From: Marinomonas sp. IMCC 4694
Lineage (GTDB): Bacteria > Pseudomonadota > Gammaproteobacteria > Pseudomonadales > Marinomonadaceae
Length of the DNA stretch: 64,000 nucleotides
Direction of reading: 5' to 3'
NCBI RefSeq assembly: GCF_008122525.1
Contig: NZ_VSRV01000001.1
Span: 2,418,001-2,482,000, forward strand
Position numbers and translations under genes: made by a program. The notes below the pieces were generated by a model, which searched no databases, was not told the origin of the DNA, and worked only from the letters and a program-made list of their open reading frames with translations. Numbering within the stretch: the first letter of the stretch is position 1; the number at the start of each line of letters is the position of its first letter. Of this stretch, positions 46,110 to 56,361 are shown piece after piece.

Positions 46110-47729
46110 ATGAACGACGCCACTTATCGACCTATTTTACCCTTTAAAAACACCGATTTGCTTCACACGAATGAGGTCGAAAAGCTGCGCGCTGAAGTTG
46201 AGGCGATGTCTTTTAGAATCCGTCAATACGAAGCCGAAGTGTGGGCACTAAAACGCGAGTTGTTCGGACCGAAAAGTGAACGTCGAGGCTTACTCACGCC
46301 AGACCAACAAGCCCTCGCCGATATCGTGGGTCCGATGCCAGCTGAGCTAACCCGCTTAGAAGACGCGTCCACCGTTGAGAAGGACAAGCCTGAGTCGGTC
46401 AGTGTTCGGGGCAAAGCCCCCAAGTCTCGTAACGGCAATGAAATCAACCTCACCGGACTGCGTTTTGACGAAACCATCCCCGTTCGTGAAAAGGTGATTC
46501 TAGCGGACGAACTGCAAGGCCCCAATGCGCACGAATACGAAGCCGTGGGCTTCAAAGAAGTCAGCTGCATCGTACAAAAAACCAGTGCTTACGAAATCGT
46601 GATTACCAAGCGCCAAGTGGTCAAACACAAAGCCAGCAAACAGCTTATTACCGCGCCACAGCCGGATAGGATTTTTGACAGCTCTGTCGCGGATGTCAGC
46701 TTTATCGTTGGCTTACTGATCAACAAGTTCCTGTATCATTTACCGCTTTATCGTCAACACCAACAACTGAGTGCCGCTGGCATCACCCTCAGCCGTGCGA
46801 CGCTGACGAACCTCACCAAACGCGGGATCGAACTGCTACGACCGATTGTCATAGAACAGCTCATCAGCGTACTGGACAGCAACACACTCGCCATGGACGA
46901 AACGCCTATCAAAGTCACCCGACAGCCTGGGGTAGGCAATAAACCCGGCAAAATGAAACAAGCCTATTTTTGGCCAGTGTATGGTGACAAAGACGAAGTG
47001 GTGTTTACCTTCTCCCAAAGTCGCGGCATGAAACACATCCAAGACTTGTTGGATCATGTTTGGCAAGGCACCTTGCTGACCGATGGCTATGCGGCGTATA
47101 GCCGCTACGAAGCCAAATCGCCAGACATCACCCATGCCCAGTGCTGGGTGCACATGCGTCGTCAGCTGCTAAAAGCTGAAAGGGAAGAAACCGACGCCGT
47201 CACGCACGCGCTGAACCTGATTGCGGCCTTATATAAACAGGAAAGCCATATCCAACAAAAAGGCTGGACGGGTGAGAAAAAACAAGACTACCGAGCGCAA
47301 CACAGCAAGCCTTTAGTGGATCAATTTTTTGCCTTCTGCGAAGAGCAAAGTCAACGGGCCGACCTGCTGCCAGACGATAGCTGGATGAAAGCGTTGAACT
47401 ACACCTTAAAGCGCAAACGCCAACTGATGGTCTTCTTAGAAAATCCCGATGTTGCCATGGACACTAACCACCTAGAGCGAGAGATAAGACCCATCCCGAT
47501 GGGTAAGAAAAACTGGCTTTTCTGTTGGACAGAACTGGGCGCCGAACACGTTGGCATCATCCAAAGCCTAATCAGCACCTGCAAGCTGCACGACATCGAC
47601 CCTAACGTCTACCTGACGGATGTCTTGCAACGAGTCAGCCAACACCCAGCAAAAGACACCGCCGACCTGACCCCAAGACGATGGAAACACCTGTTTGCAG
47701 ACAACCCGTTAAAATCGCCATTGCTCTGA
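46110..47729 (+). CDS. tnpC: IS66 transposase TnpC
   Basis: A 539-residue DDE transposase. An N-terminal leucine-zipper region (about 20-50), an IS66 zinc-binding-like domain, then the catalytic core: LDSNTLAMDETPIKV, LLTDGYAAYSRYE, AQCWVHMRRQLLKAE and the C-terminal NHLEREIRPIPMGKKNWLF. It starts 26 bases after tnpB. Full length and apparently functional. Confidence 0.94.
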   Translation: MNDATYRPILPFKNTDLLHTNEVEKLRAEVEAMSFRIRQYEAEVWALKRELFGPKSERRGLLTPDQQALADIVGPMPAELTRLEDASTVEKDKPESVSVRGKAPKSRNGNEINLTGLRFDETIPVREKVILADELQGPNAHEYEAVGFKEVSCIVQKTSAYEIVITKRQVVKHKASKQLITAPQPDRIFDSSVADVSFIVGLLINKFLYHLPLYRQHQQLSAAGITLSRATLTNLTKRGIELLRPIVIEQLISVLDSNTLAMDETPIKVTRQPGVGNKPGKMKQAYFWPVYGDKDEVVFTFSQSRGMKHIQDLLDHVWQGTLLTDGYAAYSRYEAKSPDITHAQCWVHMRRQLLKAEREETDAVTHALNLIAALYKQESHIQQKGWTGEKKQDYRAQHSKPLVDQFFAFCEEQSQRADLLPDDSWMKALNYTLKRKRQLMVFLENPDVAMDTNHLEREIRPIPMGKKNWLFCWTELGAEHVGIIQSLISTCKLHDIDPNVYLTDVLQRVSQHPAKDTADLTPRRWKHLFADNPLKSPLL

Positions 47730-47768
47730 GTCAGTGGCTGTCAATGACTCCCTAGAATGAACGCTTAC

Positions 47769-48967
47769 AGCGCGACGATGGTTTCGAGTAGATCAGCTTC
47801 TAAAATGTAGCGACGGATTTCCGATTCGCCTGAACCAGCGCCGCCAGTAAACAAAGGGGAGCCGTTAAGAATAATACCAATGCGGCCACCGCCATCTTTG
47901 CTGTCCCGCAACTTACTAATTAGGTGTAATAAGAATAATAATGAACCATCGCTAACACGCGGTAAGCCTGGGCCAAAACGCCCATCAAAGCCTTTCAGGG
48001 TGTGTTCATCTTTAATGCTGGATTCGATCTTTTTCCAATCCACGCCAAATGGAGGGTTAGAAAGCATGTAGTCGAATTTTTCTGCGTAAAGCTGATCATT
48101 CGATAAGGTGTTACCCAGCTTAATATTGTTGACCTCTTGACCTTTGATCAGCATGTCAGCTTTACATATGGCGTAGCTTTCTGGGTTTAACTCTTGGCCA
48201 AAGGCTTTCATGATGCCTTGTGGGTTGAGCTCATGCAGATATTCCATACCCGACGATAAGAACCCGCCTGTCCCGGCCGTTGGGTCATAAATGGTGCGAA
48301 TGATACCCGGTTTGGTGAGCGCATCGTCATCTTCCATGAATACTAAGGCAGTGGTAAGGCGAACGATGTCGCGCGGGGTAAAGTGCTCCCCTGCGGTTTC
48401 GTTTGAACCTTCGGCAAAACGACGGATCAGTTCTTCAAACACCAAGCCCATGTCATGGTTCGAAATCCCGTTAGGGTTAGAAGGTGACTGTGGGCTTAGA
48501 TCGGTACTTTTTACTTTTTGAACCACTTTATACAGCAAATCAACATCGTTGAGCTGAGCGATAAATTCAGAAAATTTGAAGTGCTCGAATATTTCACGGG
48601 CATCTTTGGAAAAGCCTTGAATATAGCTTTCAAGGTTATCTTTAATTCCACTTGCGCCCAACTTAGATAAATCCATTTTGGAGGTGTTGAAGAAACTTAA
48701 ACCATTTGGATTACCGGGTGTTTGCGTGGCACGTAATAGAAACTTTTCTTGCGCTTCTTCTGGTAGGTTAAGTGCTTGAATCTCATCATACTTAGCCAGA
48801 ACCGCTTCTTTAGACTCTTCTAATACACCTTCTAAACGGCGCAATAGAGTAAAAGGTAAGATAATGCGCCCGTATTGGCTTTGTTTGAAATCTCCGCGAA
48901 GTAAGTCGGCAATCGACCAGCAAAAAGCGGCTAAATTTGTAGGTGTAGGTAAATCTGTGTTGCTCAT
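47769..48967 (-). pseudogene. hsdM: hsdM, 5' part (split by IS66)
   Basis: The first 400 codons of the methylase: an N-terminal helical domain (FCWSIADLLRGDFKQSQYG, ILPFTLLRRLEGVLEESK), then the SAM-binding motif YDPTAGTGGFLSSGME and the catalytic NPPF box in MLSNPPFGVDW, which is an N6-adenine methylase type. The frame ends at LLETIVAL where IS66 begins and gives an immediate stop. Joined to 44,136-45,359 it would be a normal protein of about 800 residues. It heads the operon hsdM-hsdS-(rhuM)-MNT-HEPN-hsdR. Confidence 0.94.
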
Positions 48968-49440
48968 AGAATGTCAGCTTTTAAAAATTCGTATTAATGG
49001 ATACAAGAGCGTAGGAAGGAAAAAAGAATAACATTAATAGACCGAGGCATAAGCGCTCTGGGTTATCCTTAATCTGCTGTATTTTTGATCAGCAATAATG
49101 ATATTTTTTATATTCAATATTTATACCGTTTTAGCGCTGTTTGAGCAATGTTGAAGGGAGAGGATTCGTGCAATAAAAAAATTAACGCGCTTACGACCAT
49201 TCATAAAGTTTGTACTAAACATTAAGAAAACTTATTTACACCAGATATAGGGTTTGAGGCGATACAAACGCCACACCACTGCAAACACATTTGAATTTTG
49301 TAAATGCTGAGATTAGAAAGATTTCTAAGAGTCACACACAAGTAATGGTTGAGGGTAAAGGTCACTGTTTTCACCAGTGTTAAGTCGCATGGGACACAAA
49401 TGGGCCAAAGGTGGGACAAAAATGGGCCAAAATCAGATAC
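48968..49440. other. Gene-free border of the island
   Basis: About 470 AT-rich bases between hsdM and the tRNA-Val terminator. They should contain the hsdM promoter. At 49,391-49,432 there are short repeated words (GGGACACAAATGGGCCAAA then GGGACAAAAATGGGCCAAA) of the kind seen beside phage attachment sites; this may mark an old integration junction. An open frame at 49,222-49,455 has no family features and is not called. Confidence 0.4.
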
Positions 49441-49468
49441 AAAAAAGCCGAACACTAGATTCGGCTTT
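49441..49468 (-). terminator. Intrinsic terminator after tRNA-Val
   Basis: On the minus strand AAAGCCGAA and TTCGGCTTT form a 9-base stem around a short loop, followed by a run of T. It lies about 30 bases downstream of the tRNA. Confidence 0.85.
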
Positions 49469-49498
49469 CGTAACTTACTGAGTAGTAAGTATAAATTT

Positions 49499-49575
<77 letters not shown>

Positions 49576-49654
49576 AAAAAGTGTTGGCTATTATAATGAC
49601 AGAATTGGCTTTGACAAGCCTTACTTCATTTTTTATGACTTTATTTTTAAACGA

Positions 49655-49843
49655 TTATTCGTCGACGGGAACGAGCAGTTCGTGTCCTATGACTTCGTCG
49701 ATTAAGTCGTAAGGCACCTTGTATTTTTTACCTTTAAATTTCACTAATGCGAAGTCATAACACATTTCCATCACGGTGCAATTGACGATAACGCCGTTGT
49801 CGATAACACGCACTATGTTGTAGTTTCTTAGTGTGATTGCCAT
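49655..49843 (-). CDS. Small conserved-looking protein downstream of uvrB, unknown
   Basis: I start at the ATG at 49,843 (AAGGAAGCAGAA ribosome site) rather than upstream; the product is 62 residues beginning AITLRNYNIVRVIDNGVIVN. It looks like a small beta-rich protein (KFKGKKYKVPYDLIDEV) without cysteine clusters or membrane helix. The gene starts 13 bases after uvrB stops, so it is probably co-transcribed with it. I do not recognise the family. Confidence 0.65.
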   Translation of the reverse strand: MAITLRNYNIVRVIDNGVIVNCTVMEMCYDFALVKFKGKKYKVPYDLIDEVIGHELLVPVDE

Positions 49844-49856
49844 TTCTGCTTCCTTT

Positions 49857-51884
49857 TTATGACTCGCCAACGTCTTTTAATTTTCTCTGTAGCTGGCGAA
49901 TTTGATCACGATACCCTGCTGCCAGTTCAAATTTGAGTTCTTCCGAGGCTTGCATCATTTCTTTTTGCAATTGAATCATGGCTTTACGAACCTGCGCCAC
50001 GTCTTCCATGCTTTCTACTTGGTAGTCTTTGGCGGTCTCGGCAACTTTTTTGGTTTTGCTGCCTCGTTTACCTGCGCCTGGGTTGTAAGCCCCTTCCAGG
50101 ATGTCTTCGACCGATTTGATGATACCCATCGGGGTAATACCGTGCTCTTCGTTGTGCGCTTTTTGTTTTTCTCGACGACGATCGGTTTCATTAATGGCGC
50201 GCTCCATGGAGCCCGTTATACGGTCGGCGTATAATATGGCTTTGCCGTTGACGTTTCGCGCGGCGCGACCAATCGTTTGAATCAGCGATTTTTCAGAGCG
50301 TAAAAAACCCTCTTTATCGGCATCCAGTATTGCCACAAGGCTGACTTCTGGAATGTCCAACCCTTCTCGCAGCAAGTTAATACCCACTAACACATCAAAC
50401 TCACCGAGACGAAGGTCTCGAATGATTTCAACCCGTTCAACGGTGTCTATGTCTGAGTGCAAATATCGCACTCTTACCCCGTGCTCATTCAAGTAATCAC
50501 TGAGATCTTCGGCCATACGTTTGGTCAACGTCGTCACCAAGATACGCTCACCAATTGGCACTCTTAGATTAATTTCCGACAACAAATCGTCTACCTGAGT
50601 ACCAACAGGACGCACTTCTAAAATAGGGTCGATGAGCCCAGTCGGCCGCACGATCTGCTCCACTACCCAATCTTGATGTTCTTCTTCGTATTTGCCCGGT
50701 GTGGCCGACACAAAGATGGTTTGCGGTTTAATCTGCTCCCACTCTTCAAATCGCATTGGCCTGTTATCAAGTGCCGAGGGCAAACGAAAACCATATTCAA
50801 CAAGGTTCTCTTTGCGTGATCGGTCGCCTTTATACATGGCGCCAATTTGCGACACGGTAACGTGAGATTCATCAATCACCAACAAGGCGTTGGCCGGTAA
50901 ATAATCAAATAGCGTAGGAGGAGGAGAACCCTCTTCCCGCCCCGATAAATAGCGAGAGTAATTTTCGATTCCTGAGCAATAGCCCAGCTCTTGCATCATT
51001 TCCAAATCGTATCGAGTGCGTTGCTCCAGTCGCTGTAGTTCGACCAGTTTATTCATCGATTTTAATTGTTCAAGGCGTTGATCTAATTCCACTTTGATGC
51101 GTTCAATCGCGGCTTGAACCGTCTCTTTAGGCGTAACGTAGTGCGTCTTTGGGTAAATGGTGACCCGAGGCACTTTGCGAATGGTTTTGTTGGTCAAAGG
51201 GTCGATCATTGATAAAGTTTCGACTTCGTCATCAAAGAGTTCAATCCGAATCGCTGTGTCTTCAGAGTCAGCAGGGAACACTTCAATCACATCGCCACGC
51301 ACACGAAAGTTACCGCGCTCAAGCACAAGGTCATTACGGCTGTATTGCAATTCGGCTAAGCGGCGCAGCACATCACGCTGATCGATGCGTTCGCCACGGT
51401 CGAGGTGCAGCATCATTTTCAAATACGATTGAGGATCGCCCAAACCGTAAATCGCTGATACGGTCGCAACAATGATAACGTCGTCGCGCTCCAATAAGGC
51501 TTTGGTCGCAGACAAACGCATTTGCTCGATGTGTTCGTTCACCGAAGCGTCTTTTTCAATAAACGTATCGGAAGCGGCAACATAGGCTTCGGGCTGATAG
51601 TAGTCGTAATAGGAAACGAAATATTCAACGGCATTGTTTGGGAAGAATTCCTTGAATTCACCGTATAATTGAGCCGCGAGTGTTTTGTTGTGCGCCATAA
51701 CAATGGTAGGACGCTTTACCTGAGAAATGACGTTGGCGATCGTGTAGGTTTTACCCGAACCGGTCACACCCAGTAACGTTTGATGCGCCAACCCAGCCTC
51801 GACACCACGAACCAATTTCTCGATGGCTTTTGGCTGATCACCAGCCGGAGAATACGGTGAAACTACTTGAAACTCTTGCGACAC
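49857..51884 (-). CDS. uvrB: UvrABC excinuclease subunit B
   Basis: The 675-residue UvrB of nucleotide excision repair: receives damaged DNA from UvrA, verifies the lesion and recruits UvrC. Seen: Walker A LLGVTGSGKTYTIANV, the beta-hairpin YYDYYQPEAYV, the DEAD-like box VIDESHVTVSQI, helicase motifs GINLLREGLDIPEV and QTIGRAARN, and a C-terminal UVR coiled coil (EEMMQASEELKFELAA-type). Length matches E. coli (673). No complete LexA box is seen upstream. Confidence 0.98.
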   Translation of the reverse strand: MSQEFQVVSPYSPAGDQPKAIEKLVRGVEAGLAHQTLLGVTGSGKTYTIANVISQVKRPTIVMAHNKTLAAQLYGEFKEFFPNNAVEYFVSYYDYYQPEAYVAASDTFIEKDASVNEHIEQMRLSATKALLERDDVIIVATVSAIYGLGDPQSYLKMMLHLDRGERIDQRDVLRRLAELQYSRNDLVLERGNFRVRGDVIEVFPADSEDTAIRIELFDDEVETLSMIDPLTNKTIRKVPRVTIYPKTHYVTPKETVQAAIERIKVELDQRLEQLKSMNKLVELQRLEQRTRYDLEMMQELGYCSGIENYSRYLSGREEGSPPPTLFDYLPANALLVIDESHVTVSQIGAMYKGDRSRKENLVEYGFRLPSALDNRPMRFEEWEQIKPQTIFVSATPGKYEEEHQDWVVEQIVRPTGLIDPILEVRPVGTQVDDLLSEINLRVPIGERILVTTLTKRMAEDLSDYLNEHGVRVRYLHSDIDTVERVEIIRDLRLGEFDVLVGINLLREGLDIPEVSLVAILDADKEGFLRSEKSLIQTIGRAARNVNGKAILYADRITGSMERAINETDRRREKQKAHNEEHGITPMGIIKSVEDILEGAYNPGAGKRGSKTKKVAETAKDYQVESMEDVAQVRKAMIQLQKEMMQASEELKFELAAGYRDQIRQLQRKLKDVGES

Positions 51885-52141
51885 GGATCGTTTTCCTATT
51901 CTTTACAGGCGGCCTAATACAGTATCAAACTTTACTCAATTCGTCCGATATTTAATATTCAATTTCATAGGATGTCGCGCTCTAGGCGGTTGAAAAGAAA
52001 CAGACAAACATTCGACTTTCATCACGCAGCCGTCATACTATTGTCAATTAATGAAACGTAACAAAATACAACAAGATATTATTGCAAGACGTGGCGGGCG
52101 TAGGCAATTTTCTTACCAGCCCTCTTGCCTGAGAACATGAC

Positions 52142-53866
52142 ATGAGCAAATTGGAAAAGTACTTTCCGGCAATGACTTGGCTCAAGGGTTATTCACGAGC
52201 TGATCTGCAAATCGACGCGGTCGCCAGTTTCATCGCGACGATTTTATTAATTCCACAGAGTATGGGTTACGCTCTACTGGTCGGCTTGCCTGCTGTAGTG
52301 GGGCTTTATGCCAGCATAATACCTTCGATTGCCTATTCACTGTTTGGCACAAGCCGAACCCTAGCGGTTGGCCCAGTCGCGATTACTTCAATGATGACGG
52401 CAACCGTGGCTTTGCCGTTTGCCCTTCCCAGCAATGAAAATTATGCAGCCATTGCGATCATGTTGGCGTTTTTGTCGGGTATATTTTTACTTCTCATGAG
52501 TCTATTAAAAATGGGCTTTTTGGCGAATTTATTGAGTCATCCGGTTATTTCGGGGTTCATCAGTGCATCGGCTCTTTTGATCGTAATTGGCCAAGTTAAA
52601 CATTTGCTTGGCATTGACGCTCAAGGCAATAATTTCATTGAATTAACTCAAAGCATGCTACAAAACATAGGGAATGCGAATAAACCAACCCTCTTACTCA
52701 GTATTATTGCGATCACCTGCTTGGTATTGCTGAAGCGCTATTTAACCCCTGCATTGATCACATTAGGTTTACCCGCTGCCCTAGCCAAAACACTCGGCCG
52801 AGCGGGACCTGTTTTGGTGGTGGGTGGCACAACATTGTGTATGGCGACATTTTCACTTGATACGATGGGCATAAAGATTGTCGGCGATGTTTCTAATCAT
52901 TTGCCGTCCATTCCTTTTGAACGCTTTACCCTAGACACCATGATTGAACTGCTACCTGGCGCGTTTTTAATCAGTATCGTCGGATTTGTCGGCTCGGTGT
53001 CAGTGGCGCAATCGTTCGCAGCCAAACGCAAAGAAGACATAAAACCCAACCAAGAGCTCGTTGGGTTAGGGCTGGCCAACCTAGGCGCCGCGTTCAGCGG
53101 GTCTTTCCCAGTTACCGGGGGGTTTTCACGGTCAGTCGTAAACGTGAGTGCCGGTGCACAAACTCCGATGACGGGGATTATTACGGCGCTGTTGATGCTG
53201 GTCACCTTGTTGTTTCTCACTCCAATTTTCTACTATTTACCCACAGCCGTACTGGCCGCGAGCATCACCGTTTCTATTTTGCAACTCATTGATGTTAAGG
53301 ACCTGATTCGACTCTATCGCTTTTCGAAACAAGAAGCTTTGGCCTTGGTAGCGACGTTTCTAGTCGTACTTTTTGTTGGCATGGAAGCAGGGATTATAAC
53401 TGGCGTCGCGTTGTCTTTGCTGTTTTTCCTTTGGCATACGAGCCACCCTCATATTGCTGTAGTGGGGCGCCTACCTGGTACTGAGCATTTTCGTAATGTA
53501 AAACGCTATGAGGTAGAAACCGATCCCCAAATAGCCACCATTCGCATTGATGAAAACCTCTTTTTTGCCAATGCTAGGGTGCTCGAAGATTATATTTTGT
53601 CTCTCGTGGCACAGCACCAAGACATTAAACATTTGATCTTGATGTGCACCGCCATCAACATGATAGACGCCAGTGCACTAGACAGTTTAGAAACCATTGA
53701 TGATCGATTAAAGTCTGCTGGTATCATGCTGCATTTATCAGAAATAAAAGGCCCCGTCATGGACAAACTAACCGACTCGACGCTGATCAATCAGCTCAGC
53801 GGCCAAGTCTTTTTAACCCAACATCAGGCCATCAACGCATTAACCATAAAACCCGAACAAGTTTAA
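52142..53866 (+). CDS. SulP-family anion transporter with STAS domain
   Basis: A 574-residue inner-membrane transporter (SLC26/SulP). About 10-14 hydrophobic helices span residues 25-430, with the family signature IPQSMGYALLVGLPAVVGLYA near the N-terminus and the conserved GSFPVTGGFSRSVVN segment. A cytoplasmic STAS domain occupies the last 130 residues (TIRIDENLFFANARVLED, MIDASALDSLETI). Substrate may be sulfate, bicarbonate or a carboxylate; the sequence does not decide. It is transcribed divergently from uvrB with 257 bases between them, in which I see no gene. Confidence 0.92.
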   Translation: MSKLEKYFPAMTWLKGYSRADLQIDAVASFIATILLIPQSMGYALLVGLPAVVGLYASIIPSIAYSLFGTSRTLAVGPVAITSMMTATVALPFALPSNENYAAIAIMLAFLSGIFLLLMSLLKMGFLANLLSHPVISGFISASALLIVIGQVKHLLGIDAQGNNFIELTQSMLQNIGNANKPTLLLSIIAITCLVLLKRYLTPALITLGLPAALAKTLGRAGPVLVVGGTTLCMATFSLDTMGIKIVGDVSNHLPSIPFERFTLDTMIELLPGAFLISIVGFVGSVSVAQSFAAKRKEDIKPNQELVGLGLANLGAAFSGSFPVTGGFSRSVVNVSAGAQTPMTGIITALLMLVTLLFLTPIFYYLPTAVLAASITVSILQLIDVKDLIRLYRFSKQEALALVATFLVVLFVGMEAGIITGVALSLLFFLWHTSHPHIAVVGRLPGTEHFRNVKRYEVETDPQIATIRIDENLFFANARVLEDYILSLVAQHQDIKHLILMCTAINMIDASALDSLETIDDRLKSAGIMLHLSEIKGPVMDKLTDSTLINQLSGQVFLTQHQAINALTIKPEQV

Positions 53867-53913
53867 TTGACCGAATTTAGTGGGAATACTGAAACGCAAG
53901 TGATTCACATGGC

Positions 53914-54270
53914 TTAATTCATTGGCTGCACTGAGTTAGCGTCAGAGATGGTGGCGTCAGTGCTTATAGTGTCAGGCGTTAATACTCTCAATACTCCCTT
54001 GTTTCGCAAGATAAGAGCATCGCCGATTCCTTTCACTTGGGACAATTGCGCAATCGTCTTAAACGGCCCGTTGGTCTCCCTAAAGTCAATAATAGCTTGC
54101 GCTTTTTTGACTCCAACACCTGACATTACTGCAGACAACTCACTGGCGGTTGCTGTATTAATATCCAAAGGCGTGGCGGAAAATATCGAAAATGGCGTAA
54201 AAGCCAGAGAAATAAGCACAAGAGTACGCAAAACGCAGACGTGAAAAACACGGTGTAGATTCATCATCAT
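53914..54270 (-). CDS. ComEA-like helix-hairpin-helix protein
   Basis: 118 residues: a signal peptide or anchor (about 1-32, LRTLVLISLAFTPFSIFSA), then two helix-hairpin-helix motifs (DINTATASELSAVMSGVGVK and AQLSQVKGIGDALI), ending in a short polar tail. This is the short periplasmic ComEA type that binds incoming DNA in natural transformation; short family members of unknown role also exist. An AAAGGA site precedes three consecutive ATGs, so the exact start is uncertain by two residues. Single gene, after the pyrF terminator. Confidence 0.87.
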   Translation of the reverse strand: MMMNLHRVFHVCVLRTLVLISLAFTPFSIFSATPLDINTATASELSAVMSGVGVKKAQAIIDFRETNGPFKTIAQLSQVKGIGDALILRNKGVLRVLTPDTISTDATISDANSVQPMN

Positions 54271-54320
54271 AAAATCCTTTTAAATGATTTTTCTGTAAAA
54301 AGAATGGCTTCTTGCCAATA

Positions 54321-54374
54321 AAAAACCCTCTACTCTTTTGGCATTTTAACATGCTAATCGATGTAGAGGGTTTT
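54321..54374 (-). terminator. Intrinsic terminator after pyrF
   Basis: CCCTCTAC and GTAGAGGG form an 8-base stem with flanking A and T runs, so it may act in both directions; on the minus strand it closes the lapA-lapB-pyrF transcript. Confidence 0.8.
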
Positions 54375-54420
54375 AGAGTAAAAGCTTTTCAGACAGACTT
54401 CAATACCTTACCAAGGTAAT

Positions 54421-55128
54421 TTACGCAGGTAAGGCTAATTCTTGATTCGCTTGCCTCAAGGCGGCAATAGGGTCAGCAGCCTGTGTGATTGGACGGCCCA
54501 TGACCAAGTAATGACTGCCTGCCGCCATCGCTTGCGCTGGGGTCATGATGCGTTTTTGATCTCCCTGTGCCGAACCCAACGGACGAATACCCGGTGTAAC
54601 AAGAACAAAGTCTTTGCCAAGGTCAGCTGATAGCATGGCCGATTCTTGCGCAGAACACACTACCCCATTCATACCAGACGATTTTGCCAGCGCAGCCAAA
54701 CGTTTTACCTGCTGCTCAGGCGTCGCATTAATGCCAATTTCGATCAGATCAGATTGATCCATACTGGTCAATACCGTCACAGCAATCAGCACAGTTTTGT
54801 TGTCCGCTATGTTTTGTAGCGCGTTGGCAGAGGCTTCCATCATTCGACGACCACCAGAAGCATGAACATTGACCATCCATACCCCCGCTCTTGCCGCTAC
54901 ACTCACTGCATTGGCGACAGTATTTGGAATATCGTGAAATTTAAGATCCAGAAAAACATCAAAACCTAATGAATGCAATTCATCCAAAATAACAGGCCCT
55001 GATGTCGTAAACAGCTCTTTGCCAACTTTCACCCGACATTGAGTAGGGTCGAGGCGTTTTGCCATCTCTAAAGATTGCGTCATAGTTGGATAATCTAAAG
55101 CAACCACGATGGGGGATTGACAACTCAT
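54421..55128 (-). CDS. pyrF: Orotidine 5'-phosphate decarboxylase
   Basis: A 235-residue enzyme making UMP from OMP in pyrimidine synthesis. The catalytic motif DLKFHDIPNTVANAV (Asp-x-Lys-x-x-Asp), the phosphate-binding MGRPITQAADP near the C-terminus and VTPGIRPLGSAQGDQKR are all present. It lies 49 bases after lapB on the same strand, the order known in E. coli. Confidence 0.97.
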   Translation of the reverse strand: MSCQSPIVVALDYPTMTQSLEMAKRLDPTQCRVKVGKELFTTSGPVILDELHSLGFDVFLDLKFHDIPNTVANAVSVAARAGVWMVNVHASGGRRMMEASANALQNIADNKTVLIAVTVLTSMDQSDLIEIGINATPEQQVKRLAALAKSSGMNGVVCSAQESAMLSADLGKDFVLVTPGIRPLGSAQGDQKRIMTPAQAMAAGSHYLVMGRPITQAADPIAALRQANQELALPA

Positions 55129-55177
55129 TCAGTGTCCTCTTTTTTCTATGCTGGTGTTCATTATAAATAATGGCTGG

Positions 55178-56356
55178 CTATTCGCCCTCTAAACCATGAA
55201 TAGGTTTTACGACACCCCAATTTTTACAACTGGGGCATTGCCAATGTAATTGATGCCCGGGAAAGCCGCATTGGCGGCATTGGTATTTGTGTTTGGCCTG
55301 AACTAATTGATCAATCAACTCGAACAATACCGCCAAATGTTGTTGGTTATAACCTTGCGAATCCGTTAACTGAAGACTGATGAGCTCTTTGAACCCCTTA
55401 ATCGTTGGGTGAAGCCTAAGTTGCTCGACTAAAAACATCTCTGCATAGTCTTTGTCGGTTTCCAGATAATGCTGCACCAAGGCCACAATCAGTGCTGTTG
55501 ACGGTTTCTTTTGATTGTATTCTTGTAAAAATTTAATGTAGCCGTTGCTACCCCACACTTTCTGATAAGATTCTTTAAGTTTAGGAATAATAATGGAAAT
55601 AAATTCTGGGTCTTGCTCAGCCGCATGCTTAAGTTCTTTAATTGCATCTCGGTATCGGCCCTGACCGCTTAGTACATCCGCCGCACCGATACTCGCCCGA
55701 ACGCAGCTGGAATCAACCTCTAACGCCTCTTTGTAACACTGGAGTGCGTTTTTCCATTGCTCTTTTTTGTGCCAATCTTGCGCCATTTCACAATAGAAAT
55801 GCGCAAGTCGTTTGATGTCTTTTTTACTTTTCGTTTCTTTAATTAATTCGGAACCAATCTGAATCGCTTTATCCCAGCTCTGTTCAAATTCGTAAAGATC
55901 CACCAATAGAGACAAAATTTTTGGTTGGAATTCACTTTTACGGGAGGTTGAGGCCATGTTAAGCAGCAAACGTCCAGCTCGGTCTAACAACCCCGCCGAC
56001 ATGAAGTCACTGGCCAATTCAAGTTGAACCATGCGCATTTCACGCTCCAAAATTTCAGGACGCGCTAATAAGTTTTGATGTATATTAATGGCTTTTTGGA
56101 TCTCCCCTTTTTTGCGAAATAAGTTTCCCAAAGTAAGATGGATATCGAAGGTATCAGAATTAACTTCTAACGAATCAACAAAGGCATCAATGGCTTCAGA
56201 ATGCTGATCGTTAAGTAAATGATTAAGACCACGGAAGTAATCATTAGGAATACTTTTTTTAAGTGGCTTATTTTTCTTAGTCGGATTCTTACGCCCCATT
56301 GCCCAGCCAACAAAGAGCGCGACAAACAGAACCAAAAACAACCCAATTTCGGTCAA
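55178..56356 (-). CDS. lapB: Lipopolysaccharide assembly protein LapB (YciM)
   Basis: A 392-residue inner-membrane protein: an N-terminal TM helix (about 4-20), a cytoplasmic solenoid of about nine TPR units, and a C-terminal rubredoxin-like metal site with CRQCGFPGH and CPSCKNWG. LapB is known to control LpxC turnover by FtsH and to coordinate LPS synthesis. It follows lapA by 5 bases and precedes pyrF. All features are intact. Confidence 0.95.
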   Translation of the reverse strand: MTEIGLFLVLFVALFVGWAMGRKNPTKKNKPLKKSIPNDYFRGLNHLLNDQHSEAIDAFVDSLEVNSDTFDIHLTLGNLFRKKGEIQKAINIHQNLLARPEILEREMRMVQLELASDFMSAGLLDRAGRLLLNMASTSRKSEFQPKILSLLVDLYEFEQSWDKAIQIGSELIKETKSKKDIKRLAHFYCEMAQDWHKKEQWKNALQCYKEALEVDSSCVRASIGAADVLSGQGRYRDAIKELKHAAEQDPEFISIIIPKLKESYQKVWGSNGYIKFLQEYNQKKPSTALIVALVQHYLETDKDYAEMFLVEQLRLHPTIKGFKELISLQLTDSQGYNQQHLAVLFELIDQLVQAKHKYQCRQCGFPGHQLHWQCPSCKNWGVVKPIHGLEGE

Positions 56357-56361
56357 CTCAA

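Larger units (their letters stand above)
45360..47768 (+). mobile_element. Complete IS66-family element in hsdM
   Basis: The element is 2,409 bases with inverted ends that share GTAAGCGTTCATTC, three intact genes (tnpA, tnpB, tnpC) and perfect 8-bp flanking duplications. It is oriented opposite to hsdM. Its terminal repeat differs after GTAAGCGT from that of the IS66 relics at 28.7-30.4 kb, so it is a different member of the family. Confidence 0.96.

Noticed and set aside
49222..49455. 77-codon minus-strand frame near the tRNA-Val terminator
   Set aside because: It includes terminator sequence and repeated border words; the product looks random.
51885..52141. LexA box upstream of uvrB
   Set aside because: A TACTGTAT half site occurs near 51,920, but no matching ACAG is found at the required 8-base spacing.
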